Below, piece by piece: positions 48,430-59,853 of a stretch of DNA of 64,000 nucleotides. The notes under the pieces were generated by a model. That model worked only from the letters and a program-made list of their open reading frames with translations, searched no databases and was not told the DNA's origin. The stretch spans positions 142,858 to 206,857 of the forward strand of contig MPNW01000004.1 of NCBI GenBank assembly GCA_011800805.1, read 5' to 3'. Position 1 is the stretch's first letter. Each line of letters opens with the position of its first letter. Position numbers and translations under genes: made by a program. The DNA comes from Hirudo medicinalis (taxonomy: Eukaryota > Annelida > Clitellata > Hirudinida > Hirudinidae).

Positions 48430-49253
48430 TGAAACTCTTGCGTGGCATAAAAATATCAAAAACTGATTTGTGATGTTAACAGCAACAAAATATTTTTTCC
48501 ACAAAAATCAACTTGGAGTGAATTTGTTTCATCAACATTTTTTCCCTGAGTTTGTTATCATCGGGTTGATTAAAAATCTCTGCACGTGGTTAATTAAACA
48601 ATTATTTCTTGTAGTCAGTAAGCTACAGGAACTGTCTTTCTAGTTTGGAGCCAATTAAAAATGATTAAGTAAGATCGGAGTCAAATGGACCTCGTTGTTA
48701 CAACTAAAGTAACTTTAGCGGGTAGTTGAATTAAGATAAGCTTGAGTTTTCGGCCTTCGTCAATTAAAAGGCTGATTTTCAAATTATGCGTTGCGAATTT
48801 AGTGGGTAACAACTTTTTAAAATGAAAGCGATTTAGAGTCTTTTATGACCTGCTGTAATGCGCTCATTTATATATCATAAGCCTATTTCCCGAGATTTGT
48901 CAACGTTTATTGAAATCGTTTCTGCCTGCAAACCTGTAAGCTTAATACAAATCGTTAGTATTTAACCTTTGTAATATATTTAGAATTTTCAATTTCAATC
49001 GCAATTTCGCCATTATTTCACTTAGCGGTCAAATTGATTCGATTGAATGAGATTTAACATGCTCGACCGAATAATTGAAAGTTATAACATAACATAACAA
49101 TTATTTATAGTGGTTAAGAAGACCGAGATCTTTGTAATAACCACTCTTATGTATATATTTGATTAGGAATCAATTATTAACATGCGTTTTTACACAATTA
49201 ACGAACATTAAATGAGAATCTCAAACTACTTGCCATTACTGATTATTTAGAAC
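48430..49253. other. Intergenic region between CCNC and the THAP-like gene
   Basis: Holds the cyclin C 3' flank and the upstream region of the next gene. An acceptor-like TATTTAG ends three bases before the ATG at 49254, so a 5' untranslated intron is likely. Nothing else is recognised. Confidence 0.5.
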
Positions 49254-50168
49254 ATGAACAGCATCGGAGAGATTGTAACGGAGTGTTGTGCCAATGGATG
49301 CCATAACACCGCTTCAGACCCAGGAATTCAATTCATAAAGTTGCCGGAAGATCATAAAGAGCGCGGAATGTTACTCAAAAGAATAGGTCGAGACGATCTG
49401 CTTGAAATGCCTGCAAGAATATTAAAAAAGTATTCAATTTGTAGCAGGCATTTCGGTGCCTTAGGGATGGCTGAGGACGTTCCTAGAGGAGACATGGAAC
49501 TCAAATATCAAACACAATCGCCCAATGAAATGAGTGGCTCACTGAAGTACAAATCGAGTAAATATCGCGTAAAATATTCGCCTTATGAGCTACCAAAAAA
49601 CCAAAATATTCAGCCAGCTCAAGAGCAAATGAAACAGTACATTAATCCGCTTGGCGCCTTAAAAGTTCAAGTTCATAAGCAAGGTCAATTTTATCCTTCC
49701 TCGAGTGAAACGCTAGAAAATCTCCGAGAAGTTGACCGAGAGAGAATTGGGAGGCAAGATGACTGGTTGCTTTGCGAGAAGTGTGGCAGACTCTTTCCAT
49801 CACTGAGAGAATTGAATAAACACCAAGCTGCGGCGGACTCAGTAACTAATCTGGAAGATTCTCAAATTAACCTTCAGAATAAAGTCGGAGGAAAAACCGT
49901 TGTGGAACAACAGTTACCAAATTCATCGAGCCAATACTCGGCCCAATTAATGTCTGTACACCCGGAGCTACAAAGCACGTCAACCGCAGGTTATCATCCC
50001 TGCACTAAGTGCACCATGTGCTTCAAAAATCAAAACAGTCTCAAAAAACACATCAAAACCATTCATAATGAAGCATACTGCTTTGGTTGCGACAAGGTCT
50101 TTAAAAGCAAATATTACATGCATAAGCATCAGACAGAGCACTGCCCGGGAAGGTCTTTGTATAATTAG
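49254..50168 (+). CDS. THAP-like N-terminus plus C2H2 zinc fingers (paralogue A)
   Basis: Single coding exon, 304 residues. Residues about 10-67 fit a THAP zinc finger: C-x4-C (CCANGC), the FIKLP word that corresponds to FHKFP, then ICSRHF supplying C-x2-H. The usual Trp and the AVPTIF box are not seen, so it is a divergent THAP-like module. After a disordered, Gln-rich linker there is a partial finger (CEKCGRLFPSLRELNKH). Two C-terminal fingers follow: CTKCTMCFKNQNSLKKH and CFGCDKVFKSKYYMHKH, the last closing with EHC. By family it is probably a nuclear DNA-binding protein, possibly derived from a transposase. Its nearest relative lies 1.3 kb away on the opposite strand. Confidence 0.8.
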   Translation: MNSIGEIVTECCANGCHNTASDPGIQFIKLPEDHKERGMLLKRIGRDDLLEMPARILKKYSICSRHFGALGMAEDVPRGDMELKYQTQSPNEMSGSLKYKSSKYRVKYSPYELPKNQNIQPAQEQMKQYINPLGALKVQVHKQGQFYPSSSETLENLREVDRERIGRQDDWLLCEKCGRLFPSLRELNKHQAAADSVTNLEDSQINLQNKVGGKTVVEQQLPNSSSQYSAQLMSVHPELQSTSTAGYHPCTKCTMCFKNQNSLKKHIKTIHNEAYCFGCDKVFKSKYYMHKHQTEHCPGRSLYN

Positions 50169-50343
50169 AATAAAAGTTGATTCAGAGATTAATTGCCTAT
50201 CAATTGATTCCTGTTGCATCTGTCTTACGATGTTCTCTGTATTCGATCTTTACGCGATGATGCATTCCCATTAATTATTCTTATATTCATTCTTGAGATG
50301 TTATTGCCTTCAAAAAAACGTCTTAAATTTATATTTCGTGACC

Positions 50344-51246
50344 AGGGTCGCCGAGAGTTGGGTGGGGCAAAGGGACAAGTGCCCAGTGGCTCGCTCGGGT
50401 TTGAAAGTATTAAAATTTTACAATCACGACCTTCTTTTGGCTTTTCCATTACCAAAGTGACAACTTAGGGGTCCGTGGGTGTTGTGCCTAGATGCCAGAA
50501 ATTTCTGTCGGCGGTGCTGTTCGCGACTCTGAATTAGACAATGAGATTTTTTGCAAATGGCACTCGAGTGCTATAATCATAGAATGTAAATGACCGAAAC
50601 TCTTGCAAACGACCTCGGAATTGAACACATAACGGAGTCGTTCAAAAATGATTCTTGACCAATCCAATATCGACATCCTAATAAGCGGGAATCGGCGAAC
50701 GAGGTAATCCCCCTCCTGCTCAGGAGTGCCTTATGCTAAGTTATATGCCCGAAGGCAATTTTTAATCGATCTACCATTTATATAGCGCTTACTCGAGGGC
50801 GCTCACTGGCTGTGCAGCGTTGGTCGCGAAAACGACACATTAGGACTGTTACTATTACTGCCTCTTTCAGGAACGCACCCGATTCGGCCAGCACGCAGCT
50901 GTTGGAGATGTTCCTCACTAGCAGCGATGAAAGGCGCATAGTAGGATGTATATATCTACATATCTAAATTTGTTACAAAAAAAGAATGTAAAGGATGGGA
51001 ACGAAACACGAATCTTTTCTCAAAAATATGGGAGAATAAAAACTCAATGAAACCAAATTGTAAACATTGTATTGACCTACGAAGTAAAGTTTATGATAAT
51101 TTATTTGGTTTACTTTAGGTCGTATTTAATAATTTTGTAATGGGACCCTCGCACAACTTGAAGGGACGCTTTTTTCAGAGTGATTCAGAGGGGCCATTTG
51201 TCCCCCTGCCCACCCAACCACCCCCCAAATGACGTCCCTGGAGGGA
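50344..51246. mobile_element. Candidate repeat element between the THAP-like paralogues
   Basis: The two ends resemble each other when inverted. The left end reads CCAGGGTCGCC and then GTTGGGTGGGGCAAAGGGAC. The reverse complement of the right end reads CCAGGGACGTC and then GTTGGGTGGGCAGGGGGAC. A SINE is nested at 50728-50900. The end word AGGGACGTCATTT also resembles the termini of the foldback element at 2003-2208. I found no open frame or target duplication, so the class and the exact borders are uncertain. Confidence 0.4.
50728..50900 (-). mobile_element. tRNA-derived SINE copy
   Basis: Minus-oriented copy with the head GGCCGAATCGGGTGCG, the body GTGAGCGCCCTCGAG and the word GCGCTATATAAATGGTAG. 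The tail inverted repeat is mostly lost. It lies between the two THAP-like paralogues. Confidence 0.7.
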
Positions 51247-51477
51247 CGATTTAGGTTTAATAAGTTCATTATCAATAATTAAGTGTTTCAGTACGAATAA
51301 ATCTGTTAAGAAAGGAAACCACAATGATGTTGATATTTATTTGGCAAAAGCTACGATGAGAAGGTTGCACTCCGAAAAGAACGTATAACATGTGAAATTT
51401 TACATTTTAAATACAATACAAATAAGTTATCCGATGTATCATCACGTACAATAGATTTTATATTTTTATTTGGAAAG

Positions 51478-52167
51478 TCAGTGATGACTCCTGTCTGTCC
51501 CGAAGCAATGTTCCTTTTTATGGGTACTAAGATAATATGAACTCTTGAACCTTTTGTTACAGTCGGCGCAAAATGCATTGCGGTGATACTTAAACATGTG
51601 CCTCCTGAAGCGTTCTAGAGAGACGAATTTAAGTTTGCAATTCGTACATTTGTCAAAATAGCTCAATTTTTCTGTGTTTCTGTCCCTCGTATTCTCTGGA
51701 GAATAATCCTCAGAGATTCTGGAATTCTTCGAGTCTGCACCATTGGACCCGGTATTATCATTGTGCATAGTTTCATGAGAGTATGTGTGTTGGGTTTGCG
51801 CATTAGTACCAACATTATCGAAGTAATAATCCTCTTCATGAGTCACGGATTGTTCGATCTGCGTAATCTGACTGAAAGAAATCTCTTTACTGGAGTCTGA
51901 ATGTTGCCTATGTAAACCTCTAGAACTATCTCTGTGTTCTAATGCTTTCTCATCTCCTATGCAAACATGTAAATCACAAAAAAAGTAATTCTTTCGCAGG
52001 ATATCCAGTGGCAAAGGCTTGAGGTCTTCTCTATCCAGGATTTCCAGGTATTCAAGTACTTTATCTCTATCATTCGGAAATTTATGGAAATCAAGCATTC
52101 GGCTCGTAAAATCTTTTATGATTTGAAAGCAATTACGGGCGCAACACTCCATTGACATACACTCCAT
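51478..52167 (-). CDS. THAP-like N-terminus plus C2H2 zinc fingers (paralogue B)
   Basis: Single coding exon, 229 residues, start ATG at 52167. An acceptor-like TACTAG lies just upstream, as in paralogue A. The N-terminus has the THAP-like pattern C-x4-C (CCARNC), FHKFP, and a final C-x2-H in FFCDLHV. A polar linker follows. Two C-terminal fingers (CTNCKLKFVSLERFRRH and CADCNKRFKSSYYLSTH, ending EHCFG) match the last two fingers of paralogue A, including the KSxYY and EHC words. The partial first finger of A is absent. The product is likely a nuclear DNA-binding protein. The two genes point tail to tail, which suggests a local inverted duplication. Confidence 0.8.
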   Translation of the reverse strand: MECMSMECCARNCFQIIKDFTSRMLDFHKFPNDRDKVLEYLEILDREDLKPLPLDILRKNYFFCDLHVCIGDEKALEHRDSSRGLHRQHSDSSKEISFSQITQIEQSVTHEEDYYFDNVGTNAQTQHTYSHETMHNDNTGSNGADSKNSRISEDYSPENTRDRNTEKLSYFDKCTNCKLKFVSLERFRRHMFKYHRNAFCADCNKRFKSSYYLSTHKKEHCFGTDRSHH

Positions 52168-53269
52168 TTTCTAGTATTTTGATTATTTGATTTGCAAACT
52201 ATTCTTTATTCTTCATAAATCTGTTTAATTTGCCCTGTTAAAACTTGCAAGGTTAGGGTTATCATTAATAATTTTGCACGAAAAGAATCCCCCTTGTGAA
52301 AGACTCAAAATAGAATTTAACACAAATTTTGAAATTTTATCTACTTTGATTAATAAAATTTTCGTTCCGAGGTAAATAAATGAAAAAACTACCAATGTTA
52401 CATATTGACCTCACCATCCTGGTCATATTTGAAAACCATATGTGTTTATATAGCTAATAATAAATTAATTCGCGGGTGCGCCGCACTTTTTATTGGCTAG
52501 GAAACTTCATTTAAATATATTATTATTTAGCGTAGTTACATAAAATATATGAGATGTATGATTTGAGATACATAAGATCAGATTTTGAAATCTAGTCTAT
52601 CATTGAATTCAAAGATTTATTCGCTTATTTTTAAATTTAAAAAAATGCATTTTTTAAATTTTATGACTAATGTATATGTATCAAGGCCAATGTATTCAAA
52701 ATTCCTTATTTATTTGCTGAATTGCATTATAGTAATAGCTTCAAGGTGGTTAAAGATATTATTCACCCTCTGGGCCCAAAGTAACTTGTCTTCCGCCAGC
52801 AGACACTTATACAATGATAAAAGCATAGTCTCTAATGTAGCTGAAGTTAGCAGACACTCATATTTATTTTCAATTGCGAAGTTTTAAATTATAATATTTG
52901 GAAACTACATTTCAAATGCTTTTTAAAAATATCAAAATTTCATATATCAATTGTACGAAGACTTTCAGCTTTTCTAAAAAGTTTCAAAGTACCTCCAAGG
53001 GTGTAGATTTGAAAGAGGTTCGGAGATGTAGTCATAAAGCCCTTTAAGAGTTTTACATTGATTACTTTATGAAGAAGGGAGTCGGAATTTTGTGTTTTTT
53101 TCCTGTCTGAAAGATGTTGCGATGATATTTTACAAGTTGTGGCGGCTCCAATGAATCTATGTATTGAAGGAATTTGAAAATTTTTTATAATTTCAATAAA
53201 AAGAAGTCAAACAAACTTGAGAAAAACGAATTACAGGCATTCAAAGGAGCACTTTAAATTACTTTTTAG
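52168..53269. other. A+T-rich intergenic region, nothing recognised
   Basis: Only short frames with no recognisable motif. There are no rRNA, tRNA or transposon words that I can see. Confidence 0.5.
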
Positions 53270-53372
53270 TTTTTGTTTTCGAGTGCCCGCCTAGTCGCCA
53301 TGCTTAACGCATTTAATGTAAACACGGCCAAATCCGAGGTATCCGTCGGCGGAGGGATTTAATTGGAAAGAG
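53270..53372 (+). promoter_or_regulatory. Probable 5' untranslated exon and promoter of the AT-hook gene
   Basis: A local CpG-rich patch (several CG in CCGAGGTATCCGTCGGCGGA) ends with a donor-like AAAGAG|GTACAT at about 53373. The matching acceptor TTTTCAG lies immediately before the ATG region at 54091. This predicts a 5' untranslated intron of about 720 bp. Confidence 0.5.
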
Positions 53373-54092
53373 GTACATTTTTTTTATATTAATTACTTAT
53401 AGATAAATCTTTTATTAATCTACCAATGTTAAGCAATTGTTTGCAAATAAAAAAATAGTTTGGTTTGAATTATTGTAGCATCGACAAATTTTAATAATAT
53501 GTTTATTTGTAAAGCGCCATAAGAGTGAGCTTCGCAAATGCTACTTTACCATTGTCGCATTGTTATTATTATGTCTCTTAATAATCGTCACAACTTTGAG
53601 AAACGACGTATTGGTAAAACCTTGGGGGCTTTATTATTCATATAAACATATTTGAAGGCTTGGCAACAAAATATTTAAGTATTGACATGCTAATTAACCT
53701 TATTCAGTATATTCTCTGGGAATATATAACTATACTATCCTAACTGTGCCAATAAGAACCTTAAGAATTTTGATACCAATGTTTTGATGAAAGTCATAGC
53801 AGGAATCTGTTTGAAACTGTTACATTGCTGTTCAGTTGGATGGGATGTGTTCTGTTAATGCAAATTAATTATTTTCTCAAATTGTTTTCAATTTTATACT
53901 TTGTCCAGGCGATTGTCAATAACTTTGTTTCCATAGAAATGACTTCAATCATTTAAGTTTCTAGATTCGTTGTTGATTTCATGTACGTTCGAGAGATAAC
54001 CATGACTTTGTGCTCTAGTTAATAAAAAGATAATAATTGATATTACATCATTACATTCTTAGAACATGGAATTTACATAAACATTTTCAGAG

Positions 54093-57000
54093 ATGGAGGA
54101 GGATAACTCAGGATTGATAGATTCAGAGACACACTCAAATGCTTCCCTTTTTCTGGGGAGTATGATTTGTAGCAGATCAGAAATTTGTATTGGAACTGGA
54201 GACTATGAAAACATGAATGATGACAACAATTCCCTTTTGATTACTTTAGGTCATTCTGTTTCAGGTCAAAAGGACTCTCAAGAGTATGTTGAGAATGGAT
54301 CCACAGAACATCAGACGATGACCTCCGATCTTGGACCTTCGTTTATCATGACTTCATCGGGAACTCATTCGAATTTTCCAACTTCATCCTCTGCAAAGCC
54401 TGATACTCCATCCGTTGTTTCTCATGACAGCTTGTCACTTCCATCATCACCGACGCAGTCACAAACATCGACCGGTTCTCTAGCGCTCATGGCGGATATA
54501 TCCGTTTTACAATCTCCAGTGCCATTGTCGTCATCATCAGCATTTTGTATTGGAGTAAGTTCTGCTCATGGGGTTGTATCTCCTTCGCAGCTGCTGTCAC
54601 CACTGTTGCTTCCAGCTCCTCTCCAGCCTTTATTATCTTCACCAACATCATCTTCACTTGCACAATCTTTTACAGACTTAAAGCCCTTGACTTTGATGTC
54701 CTGTTCTGTTGAAGGACATCAAATTCCAATTGTTTCTTCGTCATTGCCAACAACGTCATCAAAAAATATAGGGCAATCTGTGATGCATAACAGCTTGAAA
54801 ACATCCGGCTATAACAAGACACGGCCGTCTGCACCGCAAACGTTGAGGTCATCGAGGACGTACGACTTTAGTCCTTCTTCCAAGGACTCTCCTCTCAAAC
54901 CTCTCAAGAGTCTGAGGAGGCGACCACCGCCGCCGCCGTTGGGTAGCCACAAGGGCCGCAAAAATTACTTTTCTGTGCATAAGCAATCAAATTTGAGAAG
55001 AGCTGTGCTGGAAAAATCCCTCATGAAAAAATCTCCAGAGAGTCAGACTGAGGCAAAGATCGCAACATCAAAGTCGGTCAAGAAATTTGATCCTGTCAAT
55101 CCATTTCCACCAGATCCTACTGAGAATTTGCATTTGCCTCTTCATGCTTCCAAGCAAGCAGTTCAAACACCAGGAATTGCTGTCAATGTTGAAAGATCAG
55201 TTGTAAATGATTCTGCTAATAATAGATCTTCAATTGATAGTAGACCTGTTCTTAAATTGTTGGAAAAAGTAACTGACGCCACTTCTCGTCCAAATGTTTC
55301 GGGAAGTTTTCTCAGGAAACCAAGCGAATGTTTATTAGAGAAAAGCAAAGATGCTTGCAGAAGTGTTTCTGATCATTCCTCTGCTCCAGTTAATAAACCA
55401 TTGTTGAACAAAAGAAAGAGAGGAAGACCAAGAAAGAATGAAAGCATAACAGCTCCTGATGACGTATCACTAAATGATGTTTACACTTCCAAGGTGGTAC
55501 CTCAGAACACCCCTCCAAGGGAGATCTTAACTGCCATGGTGACCCGACATTCTACTCATAGGAGAGAGAATAATGGGGTAACGGATGACATCGATGAGGA
55601 TTTCTCTCCTCCACCCAAGCGAGCGTGCAGGAGGAGGTTTTGCGCGCCTGCAACTGACCTCGTTTTCACGAGAAGTACTAGAAGAAAAAATCAATCTGCA
55701 GATGTTGAACAGCAATTTATATCATCAAATTCTGGATTCAAGAACACGGTCGAGCCCGTTTCAAAAGGTGGGACGAAGAATGAGGGAAGGGAAAAGAGAA
55801 ACTCTCAGAAATATGCAATTGCCCTACAGGGAGGATTCAAGAAATCAAGAGAATTCAGAAGTCATTACATTCAAAGTTAGAATATAGATATTTTTTTAGT
55901 ATAGCGATTTGAAATGTTTTGAACTTTATTTATACAATGATTCTGCCAAAAGACTGTCCAAGTTTTACTTCAAATTTATTATAGATTATTTGTTTATGGA
56001 ATTTTTACCATACAATCTCAAAATAATAATCTCCAGCATCATCCAATGAAGACATCCTGTTTCCTCACATAACCCAAGAGGATGTCTGCCTCTTCAAGCT
56101 TGCAAATCAGTTTTACAAAGAGGTATTTTAGCAATAGATGTTGTACTAACAAAATTTCTGCTTGCTTGTGAATTCTTCATTTGATTAGCAACTTGTTACG
56201 AATATATTAAGTTTATTTATTTATACATAGCACAAGGATAAGTCATACGATCTCTTCAGTCAAGACGAGGACTCGAATGAAACTGATGAATATTATCAAA
56301 GAAACAATAATATAAACCCATTCTTGAGAAGTTCTTTCAATCAGTCAAGATCCTCTAAAATTCCCACTAATCTCGAACAAATCAAAACTTATGTCTTGGC
56401 TGAAAATAAGTCAGAGGAGATTACCAGTAGAGAAGAGAACAAAGCTGAAGCCAGCAATGTATTGGTAAAAAGAGGCAGAGGTCGTCCAAAGATCAACAGA
56501 GACAGCAAGGAGATGCAAGTTGTTTCCGAGTCAGAAAGGAAGAAAAAGGTTTGTAATGAAATTTTGCCTTTAAATTAAGAAAAATCTAAAGCAAATTATA
56601 GAGTTTAGAAGCTTCATCTAAAACAAGTTGTTTATTCATGCAGAAGCTTATATCGTCCATCTTGAGGGAGCTTGGGAGTCAGGGAGATGCCAAAAAGGTT
56701 GCTGCCGATCAGAGCACTTCCGATATCAATTGCGAGCCTTCCGCTTCTGGAAGTCAACCATGTACCGCAATAAAGCCTCCAACAACGACCGAATGTCACA
56801 GAGAGGTCAGGAGCTTTGTCACGTTTGTGACTCCTCGAAAACATCCAAGGGAGGAGTGTGAGAGTGTTGATTCGACCCCCCCAAAAAAGATCTGCAAAGA
56901 AAAAGAAAATCGTCCTTCAATATTTCTCTCGTTTGGGTCAGATGTCTCTTCCCCAGAAAAGAATTTCATCAGTTTCGAATCTCTAATTTCTCGCTCGGCA

Positions 57001-58536
57001 TCTCCATGTGCATCATCATCATCATCAAAAGACGTCGCAAATGCATCTTTGCCATCAATAGCCTTGACAACCAGTTGTAATTCTGTCCTCTTGAATAAAC
57101 AAACAGGTAAGAATGCAGTAAGATCTCTTTCAGAAAATCTAATCATTCCTGCAAAACCCGTGGATGGTTGCCAGAAAGAAATTACATCAGAAGTTCATCC
57201 AAAATGCTCTTGCATGCATCAGTGTGGTCTCAGGGACACATATCTTTCCCCACCATTCAAACGACCTTCCGGTCAGACTTCAAATTTGCATCCTGTTCGT
57301 GTCGATTCTCAGTCCAGCGTTCTCGCATTGAGTTACCCGCCCCTCCCACAGCCATTTTTTTACCCCAACCTTTCTACTTCACCAGGCTTTCTGTCGATTG
57401 ATCCACACAAGAGTATTCTCTTTCCTTCTACTGAGGGTTTGAAGGACCAGCAACAACAAACTATTGGAAATTCTGTTCGCATGCCCGGTAGCAATTTACC
57501 TTTTGTAATGCTCTGTCATCAAGACAATATGAATTTGGTTATGACAAATGGTTGTGGATATTATGCTCTGCCTGTTGCCATGGATGACAAGATGCAGTTC
57601 CCCTCTGTAAATCAACCAGGACAAATATTTGTCCCCTATGTAATAAACCACTATGCAACTCCTCAGCCAGACAATAAGAAGTCAGAGCAGGAGGTCGTTT
57701 CTGGACCAGAAAGACCAATCTCTTCACAATCAATGCCATTGCCCACTCCATCTTCTGCTCCCTCTTCATCTCCTCTTCAGCATCCTTTAGCCGACACATT
57801 TCAGCAGACCCCCTCCTCTAAACTACTTAATAAAAGCGGTTCTACTTCTGACCAATTGGATGTCACAAATGGTAAAAGCTCCACTTCTGCCAATGAACTC
57901 TGCAGCTCGAACAATCACGTCGAAGTCAGCTCGATCAATTATAACAACCAGAGCACTTTATCTTCATCATATCTTGGAAACGACTCTTTACCGGAGAACA
58001 ATTACCACGACGATTCCATCCGGAACACCGATCAGTTCAACCCAGTACCGTTGATCAACAGGGACGATCCAACAATGTATCACTCAACCAATGGCAACAG
58101 CTTTAACAGTTCTAGTAATCTTGGTGCTTTCAGCAGTGATAACAACAGGATAATGAACTCCTATTACAATGATTGCAGTCCAAGAGTAAGGTATTTCCAC
58201 TCGGCTCAGAGCCATTACGACCAGTTTCTTGAAACTTACAATAGCCCTCGACTCAGCCTTGGCTCTGCTCATACCACTCACCTCCAGAGCCATGTCAACA
58301 ACCTCAGAGGTTACGTTAGTAGACCACAGAGTCACCCTCGCATGAATCACATCTACGACAACCCTCAATTCGCTTATTGTTCGTATGCCGACGGGTTTGC
58401 AAACCACTCGCTCGGCCGATTGGAGCTCTCGAGTAAGCAGATTAATAGTTTCAGGGGTCGCTTCAGGAACGAGACCCATCTACAGAGACTTAGCAAAACT
58501 GCTCAGAATGAAAACGACACTTCTCTATGGAATTAG
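54093..58536 (+). CDS. Large AT-hook protein, family not recognised
   Basis: Four coding exons: 54093 to about 55874, 56035-56124, about 56231-56548 and 56642-58536, giving roughly 1,360 residues. Junction phases agree and give a continuous frame. The first exon is Ser/Thr/Pro-rich with a proline run (RRRPPPPPLGS) and one AT-hook (KRKRGRPRKNE). Exon 2 carries a compact, probably folded segment (EDILFPHITQEDVCLFKLAN). Exon 3 has a second AT-hook (KRGRGRPKIN). The last exon is long, disordered, and rich in Ser, Pro, Asn and Tyr. AT-hooks bind the minor groove of A+T-rich DNA, so the protein is probably nuclear and chromatin-associated. I cannot name the family. The conserved-looking exon 2 segment is the best handle for a search. 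Confidence 0.75.
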
Positions 58537-59853
58537 TATTGGGTTCTTGGAGATGTTAGTGCCTTTACTCTCAATGGTCACTTTTTATATTGGCTATACA
58601 AGGCCTTATTTTATGCAACCCCTTTGTAATCACTCTTGCTATATAATTTTGTGCAGATATGCTTGTTATTGAATTCCTCAGATTGTTGAGTTTTTACCTT
58701 AACACTTTGTTTGAGCAACCAAATTCCATGAGTTAACATCGTTTTGCAATTTTTGTCCTTTTTTTTAGAATTAAGTGCATAATACTCAAGTTTTTAAGAG
58801 AAATATTTACATGTTTTGGAATGACTTGTTAGTTTCAAAATTTTTTGCAAATCAAGCATTTTAAAAAATTGTTTTGTGTCACTCTGTAGCAACTTCCCCA
58901 AGTCACTTCTCATCTTGCCATCACTGAGATTGATCGCTATCACGAAAATCCTCCTACATATGCACTATTATGGCCTGCAATAACATCAGCTCAGGCTAAT
59001 AATTTTAATCTGTGCAGAATATCACAATATTTAGATCTTTTCCTGTTGCTGCATATCATGTCTCACAAATTTTGGAAAGTTTTTCTTTATAAAAGTGATT
59101 TTAGTGAACAAGTGTCCCAACATGTTGGCAATCAAGTAGAAATACTCAGCATTTCAATTAAAATTGCGTTTGGTTCCTTAGCAGGAACCACGCATTTATC
59201 AATTTTGTACATCCATTTTACATGGTAAAAGTAACAGGCGCAGCAAGTAAAATTCGAGAAAAATGAAATATTATTTGAATTTTTTGAGATTTGTGGTCTG
59301 CTAGCAAAGAAAACTACGAGCAACTCAAGCAGTTAGCCTTGCACTAATTAGCTAAAATACTGCTAATGATAGCTACAAAAATGAATGGCGTTTGCTGACG
59401 AAAGTTAGAATCTTAAATTAGTATCCTTGGCAATAGCAGATGAAGGTCAAAACCGGATGGGGTAGAATCTTGCTCATCACTCCAGCAGGGAAAGCGTAGG
59501 CGGACAGTGAAAGAGGGATGTCATAATATGCGAGTTTGATGCATGCTAGATGTGAAATATAAACTCGGAGTTAACAGAACAGTGACACCACCCAGAAGAT
59601 TAGAATACTACTACTAATGAAATGCAACTTGTGGCTTCTGTGGCAACAGCCCCAGAGAGGAACCGGCAAAATTTTAATTACAGCAGCACCACCACTTAAA
59701 AAGACGACGGACCTCTCGACAACAATGGTTACGATGAAACGAGTAAATTATTTCAGATACAGATTGAATTTTAACATCATATTGCCAGACAAATTATGCA
59801 AGTGGCCATTGAGGAAGTTGGAGCAGAGATGAGGTGTGAGGGCTTTCAGTGGG
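58537..59853. other. Convergent 3' flanks of the AT-hook gene and NEURL2
   Basis: Contains both 3' untranslated regions. Short frames near 59617-59832 have no recognised motif. Confidence 0.5.

Noticed and set aside
52585..52887. 100-residue plus-strand frame
   Set aside because: A+T-rich with no recognisable motif or splice context; probably chance.
53500..53600. Possible further LINE tail (AAAGCGCCATAAG)
   Set aside because: Only a short word resembles the LINE 3' end at 1150, which is too little to support a call.
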